DNA from: Deltaproteobacteria bacterium
GTDB lineage: Bacteria > Desulfobacterota > Syntrophia > Syntrophales > UBA5619
Assembly (NCBI GenBank): GCA_023487865.1
Contig: JAMDBG010000003.1
Coordinates: 1 to 45,037 of the forward strand
Direction: 5' to 3'
Length of the DNA: 45,037 bases
The notes under the pieces were generated by a model. The model saw only the letters and a list, made by a program, of their open reading frames with translations, searched no databases and had not been told where the DNA came from. The translations under genes and the position numbers were made by a program. Below are positions 1-10,734 of this stretch, in pieces (position 1 is the stretch's first letter; every line of letters starts with the position of its first letter).

Positions 1-137
1 TTCCGAAGATTTTGAACCGCTGTAGATTTCCGTTTTTCATGTTTCCCCCTTTCTTTCTCCCAATCTTTAATGACTGCTACCTCAAACACGGAACAGGGTT
101 GACAATCCCTCTTTCCGCACCCACCTTCTTAACCTTC

Positions 138-1760
138 CTATAGTTCTCGAACGGCGTCGAATTGCTGAGGATAAGGCGAAGGGTCCATCCTCGCCTCGAT
201 GAGCTTCGGCAAACCATCGGTGGAATTCAGAGCAGTGGCCAGCGCCCCCCTCAACTCATCCTCGGTTTCAACAACCCACGTCGGAATGCCGAAACACCTG
301 CCCAGGTCCATGTAATTCAACCTCGTAAAACCCGTCCCCCTTGGCACGCCGTAACCTTTTTTTACCTGCTTCACATCAATCAGGCTTAATCTGCCGTCCG
401 AGAAAATGACCATCACGATCGGCAACCTGTACTGCATCGCCGTCGCCAATTCGGGAAGGCGCATCATGAAACCCCCGTCGCCGCAAAGCGATACGACCAT
501 CCTGTCCGGATGCAGCAACTGAAGCGCCAGTGCAGCAGGTATGGCATACCCCATCGTTGCCAGACCATTGGACATGAAGAAGGTCCCCGGCAGATAGGCA
601 TCCCAGAGTTCGATGACCAGCAGTTTGTTGGCGCCGACATCGATCGTCAGTAGTGCATCCCGGGGGATCGATTCCCGTGTGGTGTTGATCACCTGCACAG
701 CCGACAAACCGTCGACGCTGAAATTGAGGACCGCTTTCGTGTTTTCCCTGTAAGCATCTATCTCAGCGGTCCGCCAGCGGGATTCTGCGTCGCCACATTG
801 ATCATAAAGACTTTTCAAGGTGGAACTGATTTCACCGACCAACTCGATATCCGCATGGTAGTTTTCTTCAACATTGGGAATCATGTCCAGATACACAATC
901 GGCTGCCGATAACTCCACTTTTTGGGAAGCAGTTCGACCGGATCCAATCCGATCGCTATGAGAAGATCACTCTTTTCAATGATCCGCTGCTCCAGGTTCC
1001 CACCCATGAACACCCCGAGAGACCAGGGATGATTGTCCGGCAGAGAACCTTTGGCCTTTGCCGTCTTGAAAGTGGGGATATTGAACCTTTCCACAAAGCT
1101 CCGCAATTGCGCAAACACTTCCCTTTTTGCCGCTGTAATTCCCAGTCCGACGATGGCGACAGGTCTTTTTGCCCTGCTGATCCTCTCCAATCCCCTCTTC
1201 AGGTCATTGGCGTCCACTTCCGGCCAGGATTCCTCATTACCGATCGCGTTTCCCGAATCCGCCACCTCGGATTGCGACAGGTTGTTCGGAAAATCGATAT
1301 GGACCGGTCCTTTTCTCGGCAGCTTCGCGATTTTGATTCCCCGGGCCAGCATTTCGGACCAATTGGTTTTCGTCAGCCCGGCCGACAGTTTGGTCACGGG
1401 CTTGAAGAGATCGGCATGATCGATCTTCTGTCGATAGGCCAACTCGACGATCTCGGCGCCATAACGATCCGTGAATGCCAGCACGGGCGATCTGTCCAGA
1501 TAGGCCTGGGCCAAACCGTTACACAGGTTCAAAGCGCCCGGTCCCAAAGTTGAAAGACAGGCACCGGGAACTCCGGTCACATCCCCGCAAACACCCGCCA
1601 TGATCGCCGCGGACGTTTCGTGCTGGGTCAGGATAAACTTTATTCCTTCGTCTTCCGACGTGTTCATCAGGTCGGCTGAGCTTCCCCCGCCCGGTATGCC
1701 GAACAGGTAGTTCACACCGGAGCCTTTTAATACTTTACTGACTCCCTGAGACATATTCAT
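138..1760 (-). CDS. Thiamine diphosphate-dependent enzyme, acetolactate synthase/sulfoacetaldehyde acetyltransferase-like family (substrate unknown)
   Basis: 540 aa ORF; N-terminal 'FGIPGG...QHETSAAIMA' with the ThDP catalytic Glu context, and C-terminal 'SLCGDGGFMM' GDG ThDP-binding motif. Confidence 0.85.
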   Translation of the reverse strand: MNMSQGVSKVLKGSGVNYLFGIPGGGSSADLMNTSEDEGIKFILTQHETSAAIMAGVCGDVTGVPGACLSTLGPGALNLCNGLAQAYLDRSPVLAFTDRYGAEIVELAYRQKIDHADLFKPVTKLSAGLTKTNWSEMLARGIKIAKLPRKGPVHIDFPNNLSQSEVADSGNAIGNEESWPEVDANDLKRGLERISRAKRPVAIVGLGITAAKREVFAQLRSFVERFNIPTFKTAKAKGSLPDNHPWSLGVFMGGNLEQRIIEKSDLLIAIGLDPVELLPKKWSYRQPIVYLDMIPNVEENYHADIELVGEISSTLKSLYDQCGDAESRWRTAEIDAYRENTKAVLNFSVDGLSAVQVINTTRESIPRDALLTIDVGANKLLVIELWDAYLPGTFFMSNGLATMGYAIPAALALQLLHPDRMVVSLCGDGGFMMRLPELATAMQYRLPIVMVIFSDGRLSLIDVKQVKKGYGVPRGTGFTRLNYMDLGRCFGIPTWVVETEDELRGALATALNSTDGLPKLIEARMDPSPYPQQFDAVREL

Positions 1761-1792
1761 GTGAACAATCTCCCCTTATGAAGAATGACGAC

Positions 1793-1860
1793 CCTGTAAA
1801 AAGTCGCAGACACCTTGAACTTGGGATGGCTTCATAAAAAGGCCGCAGGCAAGGCGCGCA
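1793..1860. repeat. Truncated copy of a dispersed repeat (second copy at 40723-40880)
   Basis: 'gtaaaaagtcgcagacaccttgaacttgggatggcttcataaaaaggccgcaggcaaggcgcgc' closely matches 40726-40790; stops just before the stop codon of the 1864-3045 gene. Confidence 0.7.
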
Positions 1861-1863
1861 CCG

Positions 1864-3045
1864 TCAAGAATAGATTTTTCTGGAAACATAAACGCGTCCA
1901 TCCATGATCCTGCGGGCCGTCCTGCCCACTGTGCAACTGACGACATGGGGTCCGCTCTTCCCAAACGTCGCTTCCACTTTCACATCCATTACCCCAGAAG
2001 GATGGCCGATGACAACCTCATTTTTCGCCGGTGCCGGTGATCCTCCGAAAACCACCCGGTTCACAACGGAATCCGGAATGACCGCCCCGATTGCCGCCGG
2101 TATTCCCGCAGTGATGGCGAATGTCTTATGCATCTTCCCCATGGCCATCACGCGGGCCAGCATGCTGACCGTTCCTTTTTCAATCTTTGCTCCGGTGATC
2201 GTCCAGTAATCCCTCGCCGGGGCGATGAACGAAATTTTCGGAATGGACTGGCTCACCTGAATCCCCATCAGTTGACCGACCTTCGTGCGGATGGCCTCCA
2301 GTTTCGTCCATACCCTCTCGTCCTGATTTAATCCCGCCGGTAGTTCATCCCCGCGGAGATTCAGTTCCTCGGCACGGACGAATGCCGTCGGATTCCCCGC
2401 ATCCACAATGGTGACTGCATATTTTTCACCTGTGTCCAGCGTCAACTCATCCACCGCATTTCCGGTGGGAAGAAGCCTCCCCGTGGTCGCCCCGCCCGGG
2501 TCCATGAAACTCAGCTCGATTCTGGCCCCGGTCCCCGGACAACCGTCAATCGCGTAATCCCCGTCCGGGAAAAACTTCCCTTTTTTCACCGGGACTTTTG
2601 CATAAATCATCTTCTTCGTATTGGTGTTATAGATTCGGACAACGGTGAAAGGTTCCACTGCTTTCACCAGCCCCTTATCGACTGCATAAGGGCCGACCGC
2701 CGAGCTGATATTTCCGCAATTGGCGGAGTAATCCACGAAGGCCTTGTCGATCCCCACGGCGCCGAACGTGTAGTTGATGTCCCGATCCGGTTCCCTGGCG
2801 GGGGCGATGACCGCCAGCTTGCTCGTGAGCGAATCGGCCCCGCCCAAGCCGTCGATCTGGCGGATATCGGGACTCCCAAATATGGACAGGATGATCCGAT
2901 CCCTCAGGGCAAGATCTCCCGGCAGGTCCTTCTCCAACAGGAAGATCCCTTTACTCGTTCCGCCCCGCATGATCGTGCAGGGAAATTGGGTTTTTAATTT
3001 CATCACTTCCCTCTCCATAAAGTCCGGGACATCCCCTGCCGACAA
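1864..3045 (-). CDS. PrpF-family isomerase (2-methylaconitate isomerase / 4-oxalomesaconate tautomerase-like)
   Basis: 'FPCTIMRGGTSKGIFLLEKDLP', 'DGLGGADSLTSKLAVI', 'NCGNISSAVGPYAV' are PrpF-family signatures; the start is probably the internal ATG (MKLKTQFPCTIMRGG). Confidence 0.85.
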   Translation of the reverse strand: MSAGDVPDFMEREVMKLKTQFPCTIMRGGTSKGIFLLEKDLPGDLALRDRIILSIFGSPDIRQIDGLGGADSLTSKLAVIAPAREPDRDINYTFGAVGIDKAFVDYSANCGNISSAVGPYAVDKGLVKAVEPFTVVRIYNTNTKKMIYAKVPVKKGKFFPDGDYAIDGCPGTGARIELSFMDPGGATTGRLLPTGNAVDELTLDTGEKYAVTIVDAGNPTAFVRAEELNLRGDELPAGLNQDERVWTKLEAIRTKVGQLMGIQVSQSIPKISFIAPARDYWTITGAKIEKGTVSMLARVMAMGKMHKTFAITAGIPAAIGAVIPDSVVNRVVFGGSPAPAKNEVVIGHPSGVMDVKVEATFGKSGPHVVSCTVGRTARRIMDGRVYVSRKIYS

Positions 3046-3161
3046 TCACCGCTGTCGTCAAGGGGATTCCCCCCGGAACGCTGACCGACGACCGTATCGG
3101 CGGCGGGCATCCGACACAAACCTCAATACCCGCGAACAAGCGGGCGCGCGCTTTCCATCAC

Positions 3162-4655
3162 CTATAATCCTTGCAGCAGCTTCGGTTTCTTGAACAGAGG
3201 ATAGACGATGGAGAAAACGGCCGCTGCCAGCAGAACTGCGCTGATGGGCCGGCTCACGAGGATCAGGGGATCCCCGAGAGAGAGCAGGAGCGATCTTCTC
3301 ATGGCGAGCTCCGCCATGTCTCCCAGGACGAGTGCCAAAATGGCCGGGGCGACGGGGATGTCGAATTTCCTCATCACATAGCCGATGAGTCCGAAGGCGA
3401 ACATGACAAAGAGGTCATCCACGCTGTTCTGCAATCCGAAGGCGCCGACCACGCAAAGGACGATGATCGCGGCGGAAAAGACTGAATAGGGTAGACGGTT
3501 TAACTCCAGAAAGAACCGGATCGCCATGATCGTCAATACCAGGAGGAAGAGATTGGAGAGGAGCATTGCGACAAAGATCCCGTAGATGATGTCCGGACGG
3601 GAGGAGAGCAGCATGGGACCCGGCTGCATCCCGTGGATCATGAAAGCGGCGATCATCATGGCGGTCGTGTTGCTCCCCGGCAGCCCCAGGGAGAGCAGGA
3701 TGGTCATGGATCCGCCAGTCGAGGCGTTGTTCGAGCACTCCGCGGCCATCAGGCCATCCACGGCGCCGTGGCCGAACTTCTCCGGTTCTTTCGAGGTCCT
3801 GGCCGCCTCACCGTATGCCAGGAATGAAGCGATGGTCGCCCCGGCGCCGGGCAGGGCGCCGACGACCGTTCCGATGATCGGGGAACGGATCATTACGTTG
3901 AACCAGTTCTTCCGATAGAGGGAAAACTCGGGCATCTCGGCCCTCATGCCGCGGTATCCGACGTGCCCCTTGTACTCCTTGAAAGGCTCCTCCGCTTCGA
4001 TGAGGATCTCCGAAACAGCCAGAAGCCCCACCATCGCTGTGACAAAATTGATTCCTCCCAAAAGCAAAGTCGTATCGAAGGTGAAACGTTCCCCTCCCGT
4101 GATGCCGTCGGTCCCGATCGTCGCCAGGAAAAGGCCGAAGAAGCAGGAAAGAAATCCCTTCAGCAGAGACCCCCCCGAAAGGCTCGAAACGACGCTTAAT
4201 CCGAGGATGGTGAGGGCGAAGTATTCGGGCGGACCGAATTTCAGGGCAAAATTGGCAATCAGGGGCGTCGCCACCATCATGACCAGGACGCTGAAGATCC
4301 CCCCGTAGATGGAGCTGAGCAGAAAAATCCACAGAGCAGATGCGGCATGACCCTGCTTGGCCAGCGCATGCCCTTCGATCACGGTGGGGACCGCGGAGGG
4401 TTCACCCGGGATGCCGAAAAGGATCGACGTGATGGAACCGCCGGTGATCCCTCCACAGTAGGCGGCCACCAGCATGCAGAAGGCTGTTATCGGCGACATC
4501 GTATAAGTGAACGACAACAGAAGGACGACGCCCATCGACGTGCTGATGCCGGGCAGTGCTCCCGCCAGCAAACCCCAGAGTCCCCCCAACACCATCGCCA
4601 GGATGTTCTGCGGGAGGAGGACGATTGCAAAGGCATTCCAGTAATGTTCCCACAT
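3162..4655 (-). CDS. tctA: Tripartite tricarboxylate transporter permease, TctA family
   Basis: 497 aa hydrophobic protein; 'GALPGISTSMGVVLLLSFTYTM', 'GIPGEPSAVPTVIEGHALAKQG', 'ALPGAGATIASFLAYGEA' typical of TctA. Confidence 0.93.
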   Translation of the reverse strand: MWEHYWNAFAIVLLPQNILAMVLGGLWGLLAGALPGISTSMGVVLLLSFTYTMSPITAFCMLVAAYCGGITGGSITSILFGIPGEPSAVPTVIEGHALAKQGHAASALWIFLLSSIYGGIFSVLVMMVATPLIANFALKFGPPEYFALTILGLSVVSSLSGGSLLKGFLSCFFGLFLATIGTDGITGGERFTFDTTLLLGGINFVTAMVGLLAVSEILIEAEEPFKEYKGHVGYRGMRAEMPEFSLYRKNWFNVMIRSPIIGTVVGALPGAGATIASFLAYGEAARTSKEPEKFGHGAVDGLMAAECSNNASTGGSMTILLSLGLPGSNTTAMMIAAFMIHGMQPGPMLLSSRPDIIYGIFVAMLLSNLFLLVLTIMAIRFFLELNRLPYSVFSAAIIVLCVVGAFGLQNSVDDLFVMFAFGLIGYVMRKFDIPVAPAILALVLGDMAELAMRRSLLLSLGDPLILVSRPISAVLLAAAVFSIVYPLFKKPKLLQGL

Positions 4656-4673
4656 GAGATGATACCTCGACGG

Positions 4674-5174
4674 CTAATAGAAAAGACGGCTGAATTCAGC
4701 AAAGATCCCCTCGCCCTTGGGAAATGCAATTTTGATGAATTTTGCGAAAACGAGGATCGTGATGGCGGTGACCAGTAACGGCGAGATGATCAGGACCGAT
4801 TTTCTTCTCTCTTCAAGCGCCAGGGCGAACGCAGGGATGAAAAGAAACGTCGACAGGATAAAACCGATCCAGGGCATAACGATGATATAGACGAGGAGAC
4901 AGACGATGCTGAGCGCGACTTTCCTCCGTCGCCTCCCTGCCACGGCACTCGCCTCCGGTGAGGATTCCTCAACCGCTCTGCCCTTTGCCTTGGCGATCGT
5001 CGCGATCAACCAGCACACGCTCAGGAGCACCGATACACCGAGGGAGAGCATGGGCCAGAAGCCGCTGCCCACTTCACCGAAGCGCCCGACCCCATGCAAT
5101 TTGACCGCCTCGTAAAACATGAACGAAAAAAAAGCGACGCAGAACGCGCCGAGGGCGATTTCACCTTTTTTCAT
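4674..5174 (-). CDS. tctB: Tripartite tricarboxylate transporter TctB-like small permease
   Basis: 166 aa, four predicted hydrophobic segments, located between tctC and tctA. Confidence 0.8.
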   Translation of the reverse strand: MKKGEIALGAFCVAFFSFMFYEAVKLHGVGRFGEVGSGFWPMLSLGVSVLLSVCWLIATIAKAKGRAVEESSPEASAVAGRRRRKVALSIVCLLVYIIVMPWIGFILSTFLFIPAFALALEERRKSVLIISPLLVTAITILVFAKFIKIAFPKGEGIFAEFSRLFY

Positions 5175-5252
5175 GGCATACCTCGATGATCACCGGCTTG
5201 CGGAGAAGGTTCCTGCTTCCGCAAGCCGATGCCGGATGTTGAAAAGGGAAAA

Positions 5253-6227
5253 TTACTTCACATAACCAAGATCCTTTAAAACTTCCGTGAAGAATTTGAC
5301 CTCGTCGTCCCAGTATTTTCTCGTTTCCTCGGGACCCAGGTAGCCCTGACGGGCATAAAGGTGATTATCCTGAACGAATTTCTTATAAACAGGGACATCC
5401 AGGGCCTTCTTGATCACATCGTGAAGATACTTTATCCGGTCCGGCGGTGTGCCCTTCTTCACCCCCCAGGCCCGCATCAGTCCGTGGGTGTAATTGATGC
5501 CAAGCTCCGCGCTGCACGGCACGTTCGGGAGGGCCGGATGCCGCTTTTCCATGATCACCGCGAGTGATTTGAGTTTACCGGCTTCGATCAGGGGGAGTGT
5601 CTCGGCAAGCTCTTCCACGGCGCCATGAATATGTCCGCCCATGATGGCCGCCTTGATCTCCGCCCCGGAATCGAACGGGACGAATGTCACTACCACTCCC
5701 ACTGCCTTGAAGAAAGCCACCGTCTGGATCTCCGACCACCCCCCCGGCGAGGTCCCGGCAAACTTCAGCATCTTGGGATTCTTCTTTCCATATTCGATCA
5801 GATCGGCCAGCGTCTTGAATTTGGAATCTCCGGAAATCGTCACTGCCGACGTATCCCACTGAATCCTCATGATAGGATCAAAATCCCTCAACAATTGTGC
5901 ACGAGTTTTCGGTTTGACGGCGTCGATGAGATGGGACGTGGTAATGGCGAGGACCTCATAACCGTCGGCGGGTTGCTGAGCGACATAGAGCATCCCCTTG
6001 GTCGCCCCGCCGCCCGGCATATTGGTGATCACCAGCGGAACCTTCAAAAGGGGTTTCAGTCCTTCGGCCACAGCCCTCGCCGCCGTGTCGCTCCCGCCGC
6101 CGACACCGAACGGAACGATAATCTCGATGGCCCGGTCGGGATACGCCGCCGCTGCGCTGGTTGAGATTCCCATCACACATCCGACAAGAAACAAAAACGC
6201 CATGACAAATATCTTTGTTGTCTTCAT
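5253..6227 (-). CDS. tctC: Tripartite tricarboxylate transporter substrate-binding protein, TctC (Bug) family
   Basis: Signal peptide, then 'YPDRAIEIIVPFGVGGGSDTAARAVAEGL' and 'ITNMPGGGATKGMLYVAQQPADGY'. Confidence 0.93.
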   Translation of the reverse strand: MKTTKIFVMAFLFLVGCVMGISTSAAAAYPDRAIEIIVPFGVGGGSDTAARAVAEGLKPLLKVPLVITNMPGGGATKGMLYVAQQPADGYEVLAITTSHLIDAVKPKTRAQLLRDFDPIMRIQWDTSAVTISGDSKFKTLADLIEYGKKNPKMLKFAGTSPGGWSEIQTVAFFKAVGVVVTFVPFDSGAEIKAAIMGGHIHGAVEELAETLPLIEAGKLKSLAVIMEKRHPALPNVPCSAELGINYTHGLMRAWGVKKGTPPDRIKYLHDVIKKALDVPVYKKFVQDNHLYARQGYLGPEETRKYWDDEVKFFTEVLKDLGYVK

Positions 6228-6695
6228 GTCACTCCCTCCTTATCCTGATGTTATGACCCTATCGGACAGAAAAGTCCCCTTCCTACCCAACAAAGAATCC
6301 TGATCAAAACGGACGAACTCCGGGCCCACCGAATGACCCATGAACCGAACTGAATACGACTATTCGAGTAAAAATGTTTTGTTATATCGGAAATAGCAGT
6401 TTAATTTGATGCTTTATCTGGACGGTGGTTTATCTCAACGTTCTTCCCCCTGGTTCCGTAGATCCGCTGCAGAATGGATGGAACCGCACCCCCGGGTTTG
6501 GTAACACCACAATACAATCCATGTCAAGAAAATATTCCAGCCGCGAAAAACACTTTCCACCATAGCTGCGGCGCCCAAGAAAATGGATCCGGGCGCCTCA
6601 GCCAACGTAATGTAATGACCCATTCGATCGGAAGCCATTTCAACGCCCTATGGTTTGAAAAACACCGATCAGCGTTAGTGTATAAAAAAATTATC

Positions 6696-6724
6696 TTGAC
6701 ATGCAGGCGACATCTCCATATACT
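6696..6724 (+). promoter_or_regulatory. Candidate sigma70-type promoter for the nuo operon
   Basis: TTGACA (6696-6701), 17-nt spacer, TATACT (6719-6724); about 170 nt upstream of nuoA. Confidence 0.65.
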
Positions 6725-6895
6725 CCCGCCGCTTGCAGTCAAGCCCTTAGAGTTCCGGATATAATTTGTTGTTATTCATCAGGTTGCCCGGTCGGACGGT
6801 TAGACTCGGCCGATCGGGAAAGCAGGTTTTCGCGCACAAAAGCGTCAGCAGGAATGAAGCGAAACGCAGCTTGGATGGATTGAGCGATTATCATC

Positions 6896-7276
6896 ATGAC
6901 TACACTAAACCAATTTTCCTCTGTCTTGCTGTTTGCCGTCGTCGCCGTCCTGTTCACTTTGATTCCCATCTTTATCGCCTATATCCTGGCGCCGCGGACG
7001 AAAGGCGTAAAGACACTCGCCACTTACGAGTGTGGGATCGAACCGTACGGCAGCGCCTGGATCCGCTACAGCATCACCTATTATATTTATGCACTGATCT
7101 TTATCGCCTTTGACGTGGATATCCTCTATCTCTTCCCCGTGGCGCTGAGCTACACGCGTGGCGGAGCGATGCACGAGTTTTACGCGCTTCTGGCATTTGT
7201 ACTCATCCTTGCTCTTGCGGTTATTTATGCATGGGGGAAAGGGGTTTTCATCTGGAAAAGGAAATTATCCCGGTAA
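6896..7276 (+). CDS. nuoA: NADH-quinone oxidoreductase subunit A
   Basis: '[46 protein letters not shown]' is the NuoA signature. Confidence 0.95.
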   Translation: MTTLNQFSSVLLFAVVAVLFTLIPIFIAYILAPRTKGVKTLATYECGIEPYGSAWIRYSITYYIYALIFIAFDVDILYLFPVALSYTRGGAMHEFYALLAFVLILALAVIYAWGKGVFIWKRKLSR

Positions 7277-7740
7277 AATTCGCCATGGTGGAGAAAGTCC
7301 TCGACCTGGCAAGGGCAAACTCGCTCTGGCCGGTGACCTTCGGGCTGGCCTGCTGCGCTATCGAGATGATGTCCACCTCCATGTCCCGTTTCGACATCGA
7401 CAGGTTCGGGGCAGGCGTCTTTCGGGCCTCACCGCGCCAGGCGGATTTTATGATTGTCACCGGTACGGTCACCAAAAAAATGGCCCCCGTCCTTACCACC
7501 CTCTACGAGCAGATGCCTTCTCCGAAATGGGTCATCGCGATGGGCAATTGCGCCATCTCTGGGGGACCTTTCGTTTTCGAAGGCCAGTATAACATTGTGG
7601 AAGGCGTTGACCTTCTTGTCCCGGTCGACGTGTATGTCCCGGGATGCCCGCCGCGACCGGAAGCCCTTCTGGAGGGTTTGCTGAAACTGGAAGAAAAAAT
7701 AACGGGGACCAGAAGATTCCCCCGGGTCGAGAGTGCATAG
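7231..7740 (+). CDS. nuoB: NADH-quinone oxidoreductase subunit B
   Basis: '[24 protein letters not shown]', '[11 protein letters not shown]', '[16 protein letters not shown]' N2 cluster-binding motifs; the start could be 7231 (overlapping nuoA) or a later internal start. Confidence 0.95.
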   Translation: MGERGFHLEKEIIPVKFAMVEKVLDLARANSLWPVTFGLACCAIEMMSTSMSRFDIDRFGAGVFRASPRQADFMIVTGTVTKKMAPVLTTLYEQMPSPKWVIAMGNCAISGGPFVFEGQYNIVEGVDLLVPVDVYVPGCPPRPEALLEGLLKLEEKITGTRRFPRVESA

Positions 7741-9311
7741 TGAGCGGTATTGCTGAAGAGATCAAAGCGAGTGTCATGGGTGCCGAGCCGGTCGAGGTCT
7801 CCTATCCGGAAAAGGGGTATCACTGTGCCCTGGAGACAAGCCCGGATAAGCTGCCGGACATCGTAAGGTTATTCGACGAAAAACGCTTTTACCTGGAATG
7901 CCTGCTCTGCACGGATTACACCGATTATCTCGAGCTGGTCTATTTGTTTAATACGCACCTGTCACCCTGCCGCGTGAAAGTCACCCTGAAAGTCGATCCG
8001 CAGCAGCCCGTTGCCCCGAGCATGTCGTCCATTTACGCCTCCGCCTACTGGTACGAACGGGAAATCCACGAATTTTACGGCGTCCTTTTTACGGGACACC
8101 CCAACATGACGTATCTGTTCCTCCACAACGACATCCATGACTACCCCCTGCGGAAGGGCAAGGTTCCTGTCCCTCCTGAAGACAAAGAGCGGCTCGACTC
8201 CTTCAAGCCCGGCGAACAGGAGGATACCTTCTTCATCAATCTCGGCCCCCAGCACCCCAGCACCCATGGAGTGTTACGCGTCGTGCTGAAGATGGACGGG
8301 GAATACATCGAGCAGGCCGAACCGGTGCTGGGCTATCTGCACCGCATGCATGAAAAAATGGCGGAGAACAGGAGCTACCAGCAATTCCTCCCCAATACGG
8401 GACGCATGGACTACCTGGGACCGATGTCCTTCAACCTCGGGTACGTGCTGGCTGTAGAAAGATTATGCGCCATTTCCGTTCCGGATCGGGCCATATTCGT
8501 GCGGATCATCGCCACGGAGTTGAACAGGATCTGCAGCCATCTTCTGTGGGTCGGCGCTTATCTGGCCGATCTGGGCGCCCTCACCCCCTTTCTGTTCGTC
8601 TTCGACGATAGGGAACAGATTCAGGATGTCCTGGAAGGGATTACCGGATCGAGGCTGACGTACTGCTACTTCCGATTTGGAGGCCTATACAACGACGTGG
8701 ATGATCAGTTCATCGCGGGAACCAAGGCCTTCGTCAAGCGGATGTGGGGCCGTTTTTCGCTTTATGAAAAACTCGTTACGGGCAACGTCATCTTCGTCAA
8801 CCGAACCAAAGGGATCGGAACCATCACCGGGGAGCAGGCCCGGAAGTACGGCGTTGCCGGTCCGGTCCTCCGCTCCGCCGGGATCGCGTGCGATTTGCGG
8901 AAGGTGGAATCCTACTCGGCATACAATGAGATGGAATTCAATATCCCCGTGGGAGAACACGGCGATGCCCTGGACACGTATAAGATACGCATTGCCGAGA
9001 TGGAAAACAGCCTTCGGATCATAGAGCAGGCGCTTGCCAAACTACCCGGCGGCCCGTTCATGGCGGAAAAGGTTCCCAAAAAACTCAAACCACCCCGCGG
9101 CGACATCTACCAGGTCGTGGAAACGCCGCGCGGCGAGCTGGGCATATATATCGTGAGCGATGAAAGCGACAGGCCCTTGCGGATGAAGTGGCGCGTTCCC
9201 TCTTTTTCCAATCTGATGATCTTTCCGGAACTGGCCAGAGGGATGCTCCTGGCCGACGCGGTTGCCATCCTGGGGAGTCTTGACCTCGTGATACCGGAAA
9301 TAGACAGGTGA
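7740..9311 (+). CDS. nuoCD: NADH-quinone oxidoreductase fused subunit C/D
   Basis: The ORF track starts at 7644, but a GTG at 7740 overlaps the nuoB stop (TAGTG). N-terminal 30 kDa NuoC domain ('[25 protein letters not shown]') continues into NuoD ('[25 protein letters not shown]'). Confidence 0.93.
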   Translation: MSGIAEEIKASVMGAEPVEVSYPEKGYHCALETSPDKLPDIVRLFDEKRFYLECLLCTDYTDYLELVYLFNTHLSPCRVKVTLKVDPQQPVAPSMSSIYASAYWYEREIHEFYGVLFTGHPNMTYLFLHNDIHDYPLRKGKVPVPPEDKERLDSFKPGEQEDTFFINLGPQHPSTHGVLRVVLKMDGEYIEQAEPVLGYLHRMHEKMAENRSYQQFLPNTGRMDYLGPMSFNLGYVLAVERLCAISVPDRAIFVRIIATELNRICSHLLWVGAYLADLGALTPFLFVFDDREQIQDVLEGITGSRLTYCYFRFGGLYNDVDDQFIAGTKAFVKRMWGRFSLYEKLVTGNVIFVNRTKGIGTITGEQARKYGVAGPVLRSAGIACDLRKVESYSAYNEMEFNIPVGEHGDALDTYKIRIAEMENSLRIIEQALAKLPGGPFMAEKVPKKLKPPRGDIYQVVETPRGELGIYIVSDESDRPLRMKWRVPSFSNLMIFPELARGMLLADAVAILGSLDLVIPEIDR

Positions 9312-10294
9312 TATCGTCAATGGTAAACGAACTATTGAATATGGCGAGTTCGGATGCGGGAAAGATGGTCCTTGGGCTTATCGGGGTCCTGGTGTTTGTG
9401 GTCGTCAATGCCCTCCTGCTGACCTGGGCGGAAAGGAAGGTCGCCGGGCATATGCAGAGGCGGATCGGACCCAAGGAGGTGGGGCCCTTCGGTCTCATCC
9501 AGCCCATCGCCGATGCGATCAAGCTCCTGGGAAAGGAGATCCTCACCCCTGCAAAGGTGGACAAGCCGCTTTACTATCTGGCCCCGGTACTCATCTTCGT
9601 CCCCGTACTCGTCTCCTTCATCGTGATCCCCTTTGACGCCTCTTTGCAGGTTACGGATATCAATGTAGGGATCCTGGTCATCCTCGCTTTTTCATCCATT
9701 TCCGTCCTTTCCATCCTGATGGCCGGATGGGGCTCCGAAAACAAGTACTCGCTCATCGGCGCGGTCAGAAGCGTGGCCCAGAATATCGCTTATGAAATCC
9801 CCCTGCTGTTGGCGCTTCTGCCGGTGATCATGCTGGCCAATTCCCTGTCTCTCAAAGAGATCGTGGAAAAACAGGAGGGGCTGTGGTTTGTCGTCATCCA
9901 GCCGCTGGCCTTCATCATCTATTTTATCGCCTCGGTTGCCGAGACCAACCGGACGCCATTCGACCTTCCCGAGGCGGAGAGCGAATTGGTCGCCGGTTAC
10001 CATACGGAATATTCGGGGATGAGATTTGCCTTGTTCTTCCTGGCGGAGTACACGAACATCTTCATCGTGAGCGCCATTGCGGCAACATTTTTTCTTGGGG
10101 GCTATCAGGGGCCATTGCTTCCCGGTATTGTGTGGTTTCTCCTCAAATCCTATTTCCTGGTGTTTGTGATCATGTGGCTCCGCTGGACCTATCCCCGGGT
10201 GCGTTTTGACCAGCTCCTGAATTTTGCCTGGAAGGGGCTTATCCCCCTGGCCTTCGTGAATCTTATCATTACCGGAGGACTCCTGAAGATATGA
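9308..10294 (+). CDS. nuoH: NADH-quinone oxidoreductase subunit H
   Basis: '[36 protein letters not shown]', '[37 protein letters not shown]'. Confidence 0.96.
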   Translation: MISSMVNELLNMASSDAGKMVLGLIGVLVFVVVNALLLTWAERKVAGHMQRRIGPKEVGPFGLIQPIADAIKLLGKEILTPAKVDKPLYYLAPVLIFVPVLVSFIVIPFDASLQVTDINVGILVILAFSSISVLSILMAGWGSENKYSLIGAVRSVAQNIAYEIPLLLALLPVIMLANSLSLKEIVEKQEGLWFVVIQPLAFIIYFIASVAETNRTPFDLPEAESELVAGYHTEYSGMRFALFFLAEYTNIFIVSAIAATFFLGGYQGPLLPGIVWFLLKSYFLVFVIMWLRWTYPRVRFDQLLNFAWKGLIPLAFVNLIITGGLLKI

Positions 10295-10734
10295 TCTACG
10301 GATTCATCAAAGGCACTGCCTCCCTTATCGCCGGCCTCGGCGTGACGATCCGGGCCTTTTTCCAGCCGGTCGTCACCTCCCAGTATCCACGGGAGTTGCT
10401 GACGATCAGCCCGCGCTTTCGCGGGCATACCAGACTGCTCGTCGACCCGGAAAACCCGGAGAAAAACAAGTGCACCGCCTGCGGAATATGCGTAAAGAGC
10501 TGCCCGTCCGGATCCATCAAGAAAGTGGAGGGAGAAAAGAAAGAGGGAGAAAAGAAGAAGACGGCCACCGAGTATCTCCTGGATTTTACCACCTGCAGCC
10601 AGTGCGGCATCTGTGTGGAGGTCTGCCCCTTCGATGCGCTGGATTTTTCCCACGCTTACAACTCGGCAGGCTATAAGCGGGAAGATTTCCATTATGATCT
10701 GGTCAAGGAACTGATGAGGAATAGGGTGCAATGA
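10291..10734 (+). CDS. nuoI: NADH-quinone oxidoreductase subunit I (two 4Fe-4S clusters)
   Basis: [12 protein letters not shown] and [12 protein letters not shown] ferredoxin motifs; position in the operon. Confidence 0.94.
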   Translation: MIYGFIKGTASLIAGLGVTIRAFFQPVVTSQYPRELLTISPRFRGHTRLLVDPENPEKNKCTACGICVKSCPSGSIKKVEGEKKEGEKKKTATEYLLDFTTCSQCGICVEVCPFDALDFSHAYNSAGYKREDFHYDLVKELMRNRVQ

